A stretch of DNA of 22,255 nt from UMGS1601 sp900553335 (GTDB lineage: Bacteria > Bacillota > Clostridia > Oscillospirales > Ruminococcaceae), in contig CALEUW010000022.1 of assembly GCA_937920725.1 (NCBI GenBank), positions 1 through 22,255 on the forward strand, given 5' to 3'. Positions 1 through 7,542 of this stretch are shown in pieces. The translations under genes and the position numbers were made by a program. Every line of letters starts with the position of its first letter. Position 1 is the stretch's first letter. Below the pieces are notes generated by a model. That model saw only the letters and a program-made list of their open reading frames with translations. It searched no databases and was not told the DNA's origin.

Positions 1-76
1 TGAAAATTATGTAACATAGAGAGATAACGCTGATAATTACACTAGCGAATAAATATAAATCCGAATATGTAACCAT
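1..76 (-). CDS. Putative holin-like type I toxin peptide (N-terminal part, runs off the window)
   Basis: Read on the minus strand, an ATG at 76-74 opens 25 codons with no stop before the window edge: MVTYSDLYLFASVIISVISL, then CYIIF. The MVTYSDL opening followed by one hydrophobic helix matches the small putative holin-like toxins of about 30 residues that are common in gut Clostridia; the usual short Lys-rich tail would lie outside the window. A strong GGGAGG ribosome binding site lies 8 bases upstream (plus positions 85-90) and is buried in a small hairpin, as in many type I toxin mRNAs. Family recognition is from memory. Toxicity, and a paired antisense RNA, are inferences. The C-terminus cannot be seen. 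Confidence 0.6.
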   Translation of the reverse strand, partial: MVTYSDLYLFASVIISVISLCYIIF

Positions 77-85
77 GGTTATTAC

Positions 86-99
86 CTCCCTTGCGGGAG
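86..99 (-). promoter_or_regulatory. Hairpin covering the toxin ribosome binding site
   Basis: On the minus strand the bases read CTCCC-GCAA-GGGAG, a perfect 5-bp stem closed by a GNRA-type GCAA tetraloop. The 3' arm contains most of the GGGAGG ribosome binding site of the toxin-like peptide, so the fold would limit translation. Such occlusion is typical of type I toxin transcripts. The role is inferred from position. Confidence 0.45.
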
Positions 100-122
100 A
101 AACCGCCTGCCGTATATGCAGA

Positions 123-242
123 CACCCTTGTGACTATAACAACGATTATGTCCCCTACTGAAATGCTAAGGGGCTAACGCCCGGTCGTTTGTTGAATTAC
201 GGAGCGTTGCCCCTTATTGAATAGCACAAGGGTGATTTTTTT
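123..242 (+). terminator. Long-range terminator-like inverted repeat enclosing repeat element copy 1
   Basis: CACCCTTGTG at 123-132 and CACAAGGGTG at 225-234 form a perfect 10-bp inverted repeat. The second arm is followed by A and then seven T residues (236-242), which is the layout of a plus-strand intrinsic terminator with a large structured loop. A plus-strand RNA ending here would be antisense to the 5' region of the toxin-like gene, so it could be the 3' end of an antitoxin RNA. No promoter for such an RNA was identified. Confidence 0.4.
134..220. repeat. Dispersed palindromic repeat, copy 1 (possible structured RNA)
   Basis: This stretch shares an ordered set of blocks with 4860-4934: an AACAACGA-N-TATGTCC block, a variable middle, the block CCGGTCGTTTGTTGAAT, and a GCG-TGCCCCTT end. 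Within it, AAGGGGCTAACGC (168-180) pairs with GCGTTGCCCCTT (204-215) with one bulged T. AACAACGA (138-145) can pair with TCGTTTGTT (185-193) in the loop of that hairpin, with one bulge, giving a pseudoknot-like fold. Both partners of the second pairing are kept in the other copy. Confidence 0.5.
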
Positions 243-260
243 GTCAAATTATGTCGAATA

Positions 261-285
261 AATTATCCGTTATCCATTGTCAATT
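261..285 (-). repeat. Dispersed AT-rich repeat, short copy
   Basis: These 25 bases are the exact reverse complement of 7363-7387. The unit contains AATTGACAATGG and GGATAATT. It lies just upstream of the tetR promoter and resembles small intergenic repeats often seen in Clostridia genomes. No coding potential was seen. Confidence 0.6.
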
Positions 286-294
286 ATTCTACGC

Positions 295-323
295 TTGACA
301 ATATGCTGTTAATCAGATATAAT
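295..323 (+). promoter_or_regulatory. Sigma-A type promoter of the tetR-ABC operon
   Basis: A perfect TTGACA (295-300) and a perfect TATAAT (318-323) are separated by 17 bases. The predicted start is about 40 bases upstream of the TetR ATG. A consensus promoter directly before a TetR gene suggests autorepression, but no clear palindromic operator was recognised. Confidence 0.8.
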
Positions 324-369
324 TAAAACAGATGTTGCAAAACAATAGTTTTAGAAAGGAACGCATAAT

Positions 370-951
370 ATGCCGCCAAAAGCAAAATTTACCAAAAAAG
401 AGATTATTGAAGCATCAATGAGTATTGTGCAAAAGGACGGTTTTTCTGCTCTGACAGCAAGGGCGTTGGGTGCAAGACTCGGAAGCTCCGCAAGACCGAT
501 ATTCACGGTTTTTAGCAGTATGGAGGAAGTAAGGCAGGAAGTAATAAGGTCTTCAAAAAAGCAATACTGTGAATATGTTGAAAAAGGTTTGTCACAGGAA
601 ATTCCGTTTAAGGGAGTGGGCGAGCAATATATTCTTTTTGCGATAAAAGAACCAAAGCTTTTTCAGCTTTTATTTATGAAAGAACAAATAAATGTTCCAA
701 AGCTGTCTGAAGTTTTGCCGATCATTGATGATAATTATGAAAAGATACTTGATTCTATTAAGAACGGATACGGAATGGACAGCACATCAGCACAAAAGCT
801 GTATCATCATCTATGGATATATACTCACGGCATTGCGACGCTGTGCGCTACTAAAATGTGCCGATTCACGGATCAGCAAATCGGAGAAATGATAACAGAG
901 GTATTTGTGAGTCTGTTAAATAACATGAAAGAAGGTAAAGCTGATGATTAA
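370..951 (+). CDS. TetR/AcrR family transcriptional regulator
   Basis: This 193-residue protein has the size and layout of TetR repressors. The N-terminal helix-turn-helix spans about residues 8-55 (KKEIIEASMSIVQKDGFSAL followed by TARALGARLGSSARPIFTVF) and is followed by an all-helical ligand domain. AGAAAGGAA lies just upstream of the ATG. The gene overlaps the next one, an ABC ATPase, by 8 bases, so it most likely controls that efflux-type transporter and itself through the consensus promoter upstream. The ligand cannot be told from sequence. The shadow frame at 692-892 is not a gene. Confidence 0.85.
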   Translation: MPPKAKFTKKEIIEASMSIVQKDGFSALTARALGARLGSSARPIFTVFSSMEEVRQEVIRSSKKQYCEYVEKGLSQEIPFKGVGEQYILFAIKEPKLFQLLFMKEQINVPKLSEVLPIIDDNYEKILDSIKNGYGMDSTSAQKLYHHLWIYTHGIATLCATKMCRFTDQQIGEMITEVFVSLLNNMKEGKADD

Positions 952-1636
952 TGCCGAGGGGATCACAAAATTTTACGGAAGCGGTGACAGCAGATTTAAA
1001 GTATTAAAGGATATAAGTCTTGAGATTAAAGACAGAGATTTCGTTGTTATCTTAGGAGCGTCAGGTTCGGGAAAATCTACACTGCTAAATGTAATTTCAG
1101 GGCTTGAACGTCCAGATGAAGGCGGTGTTTCTTATGACGGTATATTCATTACGGAGTTATCTGATGAAAAGCTTACTGAATTTCGCAAAGAAAATATAGG
1201 ATTTATATTTCAGCAGTATTATCTTCTGCCAAATATGAATGTAGAGAAAAATGTAAAAATGGGTGCGGATTTAGCAGGTAATAAAGACTATAAAGCAATT
1301 ATTGAAGCAGTTGGGCTTGAAGGAATGCTCAGTAAGTATCCGAGCGAGCTTTCGGGAGGAGAACAGCAAAGAGTATCTGTTGCAAGAGCGTTAGCAAAAA
1401 AACCGAAATTTCTGTTTTTAGATGAGCCGACAGGAGCGCTCGATGAACAGACAGGCAGACAGGTGCTTGACCTTATTTGTAAACTAAAAAAAGAATACGG
1501 ATTTACAATAGTTATGGTAACTCACAACTTGAATATCGCTGAGATGGCAAACACCGTTATAAAAATGAACAGCGGAAAAATATCAGCAATTTACTCAAAC
1601 GAAGCACAGAAAACTGCATATGAAATCGGGTGGTGA
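944..1636 (+). CDS. ABC transporter ATP-binding protein (MacB/LolD-like)
   Basis: The 230-residue product is a nucleotide-binding subunit of the type that drives FtsX/MacB-like permeases. Walker A GASGSGKST lies near residues 38-46, the Q-loop is in GFIFQQYYLLP, the signature is LSGGEQQR, Walker B is FLFLDEPTGALD, and the H-loop His is in MVTHN. It starts inside the last codons of the TetR gene (8-bp overlap), with GAAGG upstream, and is followed after 4 bases by the permease. Probable role: ATP hydrolysis for export or extrusion of a peptide, lipid or drug under TetR control. The substrate is unknown. Confidence 0.92.
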   Translation: MINAEGITKFYGSGDSRFKVLKDISLEIKDRDFVVILGASGSGKSTLLNVISGLERPDEGGVSYDGIFITELSDEKLTEFRKENIGFIFQQYYLLPNMNVEKNVKMGADLAGNKDYKAIIEAVGLEGMLSKYPSELSGGEQQRVSVARALAKKPKFLFLDEPTGALDEQTGRQVLDLICKLKKEYGFTIVMVTHNLNIAEMANTVIKMNSGKISAIYSNEAQKTAYEIGW

Positions 1637-1640
1637 TAAA

Positions 1641-2789
1641 ATGGTCGTAGGAATAAAAGATGCAGTAAAGCTAATTGGTATTTCTATAATCTCATGCTGT
1701 GCTGTGCTGGTTTGCACGATGTTTTTGAATTTTTATTTTGACATTTTACCGATTAAAGATAAGATAATATCTAAGCAGGTGATGATATTATATGACGCTC
1801 AGGTGTCTACTGCAAAGGTTGTATGTATAGTGAGCGGAGGGTGTTTGCTTGTAACTTCGGTTATAATGCTTTTATTTTATGTTAAGAACTATATTGACAC
1901 ACATAAAAAAAATCTGGGTATATTAAAAGCGCTGGGATATTCAAATTTTGAGATAGCAAAATATTTCTGGGTATTTGGTACAAGCGTTTTTATAGGAGCG
2001 TTTATTGGATTTTGTGCAGCGTTTTTAATAATGCCGAAATTTTATGAGCTGCAAAATGAGAATAAAACTTTGCCTGAAGTTGCGATACACTTTCATCTGT
2101 CAATTTTGATTTATTTTGTTATATTGCCGACATTGGCTTTTTCGGCTTTGGCGGTTCTTTACGCTTGCTTAAAACTTAAAAGGCCGACACTTACTCTTTT
2201 AAAGGATAATGTACAGTCTTCATCAAAAATAATGAAAAAGAAGTATAAAAAAGAAAAAGATCGTTTATTTATTGACGATCTTAAAAAGAACACTCTTAAA
2301 ACTAAGAAAACTCTTGTGTTTTTTATTGCTTTTGCTTCGTTTTGCTTTTCGGCAATGACGCAGATGTCCTTTAGTATGAAAGATTTTTCGAGCATAATGA
2401 TGGGCGCTATGATACTGATGATCGGAATTGTTTTAGCATTTACAACTCTTTTTCTTGCGGTTGTGACAGTAATCAGAGGGAATACAAAGACTATTGCGAT
2501 GATGAGAGTGTTTGGCTATTCGCAAAAGGAATGCTGTAAGGCGATTCTTGGCGGATACCGTCCGGTGTCGTATGTAGGATTCGCAATAGGAACTGTGTAT
2601 CAATATATCTTGCTGAAAATCATGATTACAGTAGTTTTTGGGGATATATCAGGATTGCCGAAATATGAGTTCAATGTCTTTGCGATGATAGTATCGCTTG
2701 TAAGCTTTATTGTGATTTATGAAATTCTTATGTATTTATGCAGTGAACGAATAAAGAGAATTTCTGTTAAAGAAATAATGACACAATAA
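1641..2789 (+). CDS. FtsX-like ABC transporter permease
   Basis: About 382 residues if started at ATG 1641, preferred because GGGTGGTGA sits just upstream; a start at 1620 would add 7 residues and overlap the ATPase. I see roughly eight hydrophobic segments in two halves. Each half carries the FtsX-type coupling sequence (KKNLGILKALGYSNFEIAKY near residues 90-110, and TKTIAMMRVFGYSQKECCKA near 280-300). The large extracytoplasmic domain of MacB is missing, so it is a compact permease of the kind paired with TetR-controlled ATPases in Clostridia. Together with the upstream ATPase it should form the transporter. Its C-terminal RISVKEIMTQ is typical of the family. Confidence 0.85.
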   Translation: MVVGIKDAVKLIGISIISCCAVLVCTMFLNFYFDILPIKDKIISKQVMILYDAQVSTAKVVCIVSGGCLLVTSVIMLLFYVKNYIDTHKKNLGILKALGYSNFEIAKYFWVFGTSVFIGAFIGFCAAFLIMPKFYELQNENKTLPEVAIHFHLSILIYFVILPTLAFSALAVLYACLKLKRPTLTLLKDNVQSSSKIMKKKYKKEKDRLFIDDLKKNTLKTKKTLVFFIAFASFCFSAMTQMSFSMKDFSSIMMGAMILMIGIVLAFTTLFLAVVTVIRGNTKTIAMMRVFGYSQKECCKAILGGYRPVSYVGFAIGTVYQYILLKIMITVVFGDISGLPKYEFNVFAMIVSLVSFIVIYEILMYLCSERIKRISVKEIMTQ

Positions 2790-2842
2790 GACAAGAAGGC
2801 TTATTGGCGTATATTTGTTGTTTTAAAAATAATTTAATCTAT

Positions 2843-2884
2843 ATGGCTTACCGCTGAATGCTCGCCAGGCTAGCGTTAAGCCAT
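2843..2884. other. Imperfect hairpin downstream of the permease
   Basis: ATGGCTTACCGCT (2843-2855) and AGCGTTAAGCCAT (2872-2884) pair over 13 positions with one mismatch around a 16-base loop. There is no T-run after it on either strand, so it is not a convincing intrinsic terminator, though it may help end transcription or protect the 3' end of the convergent mRNAs. Confidence 0.45.
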
Positions 2885-2894
2885 AATTAATTAT

Positions 2895-2939
2895 AAGCAA
2901 AAAGTAAAACACACCCTTAGCTTTCGCCGTAGGTGTGTT
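2895..2939 (-). terminator. Intrinsic terminator of amt
   Basis: On the minus strand AACACACC (2939-2932) pairs with GGTGTGTT (2915-2908). The loop can add GC-GAAA-GC, a GNRA tetraloop. A U-rich tract, TTTTACTTTTTGC, follows. It lies about 60 bases past the amt stop codon. Confidence 0.75.
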
Positions 2940-3001
2940 CTACCATAATTTATACGTGGGATGGGCTTAGTAAAAAAGTGTATTTATCCCTTGTAATTTA
3001 A

Positions 3002-4747
3002 TTATTCGTCCTGCAATGCATCGTAGCCAACTTCGCCGGTTCTTACCTTAACAACCTCGTCTACAGGATATACGAATATCTTACCGTCGCCGATGTGACC
3101 TGTGTATAACGCAGCTTTAGCTGTGTCAATGACCTTTTGAACAGGTACTTTGCAAATTACAACCTCTACTTTTGTCTTAGGCAATAGATTGGATTCAACC
3201 TCAACGCCTCTGTAGTATTCAGGCTGTCCCTTCTGCATACCCATGCCGAGAACGTTAGTAACTGTAACACCGGTAACCGAGATTGCCTCAAGCGCCGAAA
3301 GAAGAGTGTTGAGCTTTTGCCTTTTACAGATTACAACGACCTTTGATATTCTGCTTGAAGAAGGAGCCACATAGCTTTCAACCTCAACTGCCTTTTCAAC
3401 AGGAACTTTCGGAGCGATAGGAGGTTCAGGAATGCTTGATTCATGTTCAACGGTTGCAGATGTGATCTCAATAGAAGGAGCAAAGTCAGCGTATGAGGAC
3501 ACAAGACCATGCTCTGTTGCGTCAAGACCGATGATCTCTTCTTCGCGTGAAGCACGAAGTCCGATTGTAGCCTTAATAACAAGAAATACAATGGAAATTG
3601 TAACTGCTGTCCATGCCGCAACAGCAAGTATGCCGACAAGCTGCTTGCCGAGAAGTGAGAAGCCTCCACCGTAGAATAATCCTTTTAGATTACCGCTTAT
3701 TGCATTTTCAGGAGCAGATCCGGTAGCGAATAATCCTACGGCAATTGTTCCCCAGATACCATTAAACATATGAACTGCTACAGCGCCTACAGGGTCGTCG
3801 ATATGAAGTACATAGTCGAGCAGCCAAACTCCGAATACAACTAAGAGTCCTGAAACAATACCTACGATAAACGATCCGGTAAAGTCCATAACATCACAGC
3901 CTGCAGTGATGCCGACAAGTCCTGCAAGAGATGCGTTTAAACACATTGAAACATCAGGCTTGCCGTATTTGATCCAAGTAAAGATCATACAAGTTACTGT
4001 TGCAACTGCCGGAGCAACTGTTGTTGTCAAAAATATTGATGCTAAGCCGTCAACCGATTTTGCAGCAGCGCCGTTAAATCCATACCAGCCGAACCATAGG
4101 ATAAAGCAGCCTAAGGCTCCTATTGTAAGGTTATGTCCGGGGAATGCGTGAACCTTGATTTTTCCGTCCTTGCCCCTTGTGAATTTACCGATTCTTGCAC
4201 CGAGTATCTTTGCTCCCACAAGAGCTGAAATACCGCCTACCATGTGGATTGCACAAGAACCTGCGAAATCGTGGAAGCCCCAGTTTGAAAGCCATCCGCC
4301 GCCCCAGATCCAGTGAGCTTCAATAGGATAGATGAGTCCTGAAATTACAGCGGAATATACGCAGTATGAAATGAATTTTGTTCTTTCAGCCATAGCTCCG
4401 GAAACGATTGTTGCTGTCGTTGCACAGAAAACGAGGTTGAATACGAAGTCCGACCAATTAAAACTCTGATATGACGTAAAAATGTCAAATCCGGGTTTGC
4501 CGATAAGACCTATAGCGTCTTCGCCTAAAAGAAGTCCAAAACCGATTATAACGAACATTACTGTACCGATACAGAAGTCCATAAGGTTTTTCATGATGAT
4601 GTTTCCTGCGTTTTTTGCACGGGTGAATCCCGTTTCAACCATTGCAAAGCCCGCCTGCATGAAGAATACCAGTGCAGCACCGATCAAAAACCAGACGCCA
4701 AAGGTCATGTCACTGGCTTGCTGAAGAATGTTATCAGCTAATACCAT
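3002..4747 (-). CDS. amt: Ammonium transporter Amt fused to a C-terminal PII (GlnK-like) domain
   Basis: The ATG at 4747 is preferred (581 residues): GGGAGAG lies 8 bases upstream, the next residues fit Amt proteins, and an upstream in-frame extension of 40 residues would read through the leader hairpin. Residues 1 to about 430 are a multi-spanning Amt channel for ammonium uptake (FFMQAGFAMVETGFTRAKNA, HWIWGGGWLSNWGFHDFAGS, FNGIWGTIAVGLF). After a Pro/Glu-rich linker, about residues 467-581 form a PII signalling domain (KVVVICKRQKLNTLLSALE through HIGDGKIFVYPVDEVVKVRTGEVGYDAL), with the TGHIGDGKIF nucleotide-binding block. In the T-loop, the Tyr normally uridylylated in proteobacterial PII (RGAEY) is Val (RGVEV), so control should be by ATP/ADP/2-oxoglutarate binding rather than uridylylation. 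The covalent fusion would let the PII T-loop gate its own channel. Confidence 0.93.
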   Translation of the reverse strand: MVLADNILQQASDMTFGVWFLIGAALVFFMQAGFAMVETGFTRAKNAGNIIMKNLMDFCIGTVMFVIIGFGLLLGEDAIGLIGKPGFDIFTSYQSFNWSDFVFNLVFCATTATIVSGAMAERTKFISYCVYSAVISGLIYPIEAHWIWGGGWLSNWGFHDFAGSCAIHMVGGISALVGAKILGARIGKFTRGKDGKIKVHAFPGHNLTIGALGCFILWFGWYGFNGAAAKSVDGLASIFLTTTVAPAVATVTCMIFTWIKYGKPDVSMCLNASLAGLVGITAGCDVMDFTGSFIVGIVSGLLVVFGVWLLDYVLHIDDPVGAVAVHMFNGIWGTIAVGLFATGSAPENAISGNLKGLFYGGGFSLLGKQLVGILAVAAWTAVTISIVFLVIKATIGLRASREEEIIGLDATEHGLVSSYADFAPSIEITSATVEHESSIPEPPIAPKVPVEKAVEVESYVAPSSSRISKVVVICKRQKLNTLLSALEAISVTGVTVTNVLGMGMQKGQPEYYRGVEVESNLLPKTKVEVVICKVPVQKVIDTAKAALYTGHIGDGKIFVYPVDEVVKVRTGEVGYDALQDE

Positions 4748-4770
4748 AATAAATCTCTCCCTTTTTAAGT

Positions 4771-4841
4771 AATAAAAACAAAAGTGCAATCCCGAAAAGG
4801 AGGTTTTAAAATCAGTTTCGGGATTTGCACTTCGTTGTACA
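4771..4841 (-). promoter_or_regulatory. amt leader: ANTAR-type hairpin overlapping an intrinsic terminator
   Basis: Read on the minus strand, TGTAC-AACGAA-GTGCA (4841-4826) is a 5-bp hairpin with hexaloop AACGAA, having A at position 1 and G at position 4 as in known ANTAR RNA targets. A second weaker hairpin may follow (AATC/GATT near 4825-4809), but its loop does not fit the consensus. Overlapping both is a terminator: AAGTGCAAATCCCGAAA (4832-4816) pairs with TTTCGGGATTGCACTT (4797-4782), one bulge, followed by a U-rich tract (4781-4771). The 3' arm of the first hairpin is part of the terminator's 5' arm, so the two structures exclude one another. Control by an ANTAR antiterminator, plausibly the one at 8859-9431, is inferred. 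Confidence 0.7.
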
Positions 4842-4859
4842 TTGATATTAAATTGATGA

Positions 4860-4934
4860 TATAACAACGACTATGTCCACGCCTCTAAGGGTCTAATGAC
4901 CGGTCGTTTGTTGAATGAAGGGGCGCTGCCCCTT
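4860..4934. repeat. Dispersed palindromic repeat, copy 2
   Basis: It shares with 134-220 the blocks AACAACGA (4863-4870), TATGTCC and CCGGTCGTTTGTTGAAT (4900-4916), plus the GCCCCTT end. Here the 3' part forms a local hairpin, AAGGGGC-GCT-GCCCCTT. No toxin-like peptide lies next to this copy. It abuts the amt leader, so it may supply or displace the amt promoter, which I could not identify with confidence. Confidence 0.5.
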
Positions 4935-4945
4935 TTAAATATGTT

Positions 4946-5012
4946 CTTAAGGAAAGGCGAAGCCGGTCGTGCGAGTACACGATGAAACAGTGATAAGCTG
5001 TTTTTCCTTAAG
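4946..5012 (-). terminator. Inverted repeat after glnN, possible terminator
   Basis: CTTAAGGAAA (4946-4955) and TTTCCTTAAG (5003-5012) form a perfect 10-bp inverted repeat just past the glnN stop. A small hairpin AAACAG/CTGTTT sits inside it. No strong T-run follows on the minus strand, so termination here is uncertain. Confidence 0.4.
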
Positions 5013-5023
5013 GAAATTATAAC

Positions 5024-7105
<2,082 letters not shown>

Positions 7106-7136
7106 ATGTGATATCCTCCATTCATAAATTATTAAA

Positions 7137-7187
7137 ATAAAAAAAGACACTGCGAGCATACCATAATGCTCACAGCGCCTTTGCTGT
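7137..7187 (-). promoter_or_regulatory. glnN leader: tandem ANTAR-type hairpins mutually exclusive with a terminator
   Basis: Read on the minus strand, the first hairpin is ACAGC-AAAGGC-GCTGT (7187-7172); its hexaloop has A at position 1 and G at position 4. Directly abutting is a second hairpin, GAGCAT-TATGGT-ATGCTC (7171-7154), also with a six-base loop and G at position 4, though position 1 is U. The competing terminator pairs GGCGCTGTGAGCAT (7179-7166) with ATGCTCGCAGTGTC (7159-7146), followed by a run of T (7145-7139). The terminator consumes the loop end and 3' arm of the first hairpin. This is the dual-hairpin arrangement known for ANTAR antitermination. The cognate regulator is inferred to be the nearby ANTAR gene. 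Confidence 0.8.
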
Positions 7188-7198
7188 TTACAATAATT

Positions 7199-7227
7199 AG
7201 TATATTCCAAATCTGTTGATTTGTCAA
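7199..7227 (-). promoter_or_regulatory. Promoter of glnN
   Basis: On the minus strand TTGACA (7227-7222) and TATACT (7204-7199) are 17 bases apart. The expected start, near 7192, is only a few bases before the first ANTAR-type hairpin. It is a strong promoter, which fits regulation downstream of initiation. Confidence 0.8.
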
Positions 7228-7303
7228 GACTTTTTTCCTCATTTTTTGCGATTTGTAAAAAAGGTATAACAAAAAACGCAGCAGTCAAAAATTTTAAGTT
7301 ACA

Positions 7304-7394
7304 ATTGACAAAATAATTGGCAATGAAAATGGATAATTTAATTCGGAATACGGAATTAATATAATTGACAATGGATAACGGATAATTGTCAATT
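7304..7394. repeat. AT-rich intergenic repeat with palindromes
   Basis: The interval between the divergent glnN and GS-like genes holds degenerate tandem units of the form AATTG-CAATG-GGATAAT (7312-7339 and 7363-7387), the latter exactly repeated in inverse orientation at 261-285. Two palindromes are visible: TTAATTC/GAATTAA around 7338-7359, and AATTGACAAT (7363-7372) with ATTGTCAATT (7385-7394). It looks like a non-coding miniature repeat insertion. Confidence 0.55.
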
Positions 7395-7437
7395 TTTCAT
7401 TCTCTACTGTCCATTACAATTTTTATTATTAAGTATC

Positions 7438-7466
7438 TTTACATAGCGTTTTAAATATGTTAAAAT
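7438..7466 (+). promoter_or_regulatory. Promoter of the GS-like/ANTAR operon
   Basis: TTTACA (7438-7443) and TAAAAT (7461-7466) are 17 bases apart, placing the start near 7473, about 70 bases before the ATG. It points away from the glnN promoter. Confidence 0.65.
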
Positions 7467-7483
7467 AAAATGGAAATTTGTGT

Positions 7484-7502
7484 GAAAACAAAGGTGTATT
7501 TC
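7484..7502 (+). promoter_or_regulatory. ANTAR-type hairpin in the GS-like gene leader
   Basis: GAAAAC-AAAGGT-GTATTTC forms a 6-bp stem with one bulged A and a hexaloop AAAGGT, with A at 1 and G at 4; five of six loop bases match the glnN hairpin AAAGGC. It lies about 11 bases after the predicted start. Downstream, AACCGA (7504-7509) could pair with TCGGAGGTT (7531-7539, one bulge), hiding the ribosome binding site; ATAAAG-ACG-CTTTAT lies inside. No terminator T-run is present. Autoregulation at translation is inferred. Confidence 0.45.
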
Positions 7503-7542
7503 AAACCGATAAAGACGCTTTATTAGAATTTCGGAGGTTAAT

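Noticed and set aside
4748..4867. 40-residue N-terminal extension of the ammonium transporter
   Set aside because: It reads through the leader terminator hairpin, has no ribosome binding site, and the residues do not resemble an Amt signal segment; ATG 4747 has GGGAGAG at proper spacing.
7106..7288. 61-residue N-terminal extension of the type III glutamine synthetase
   Set aside because: It covers the promoter, the ANTAR-type hairpins and the terminator; ATG 7105 has a GGAGG and gives the family length.
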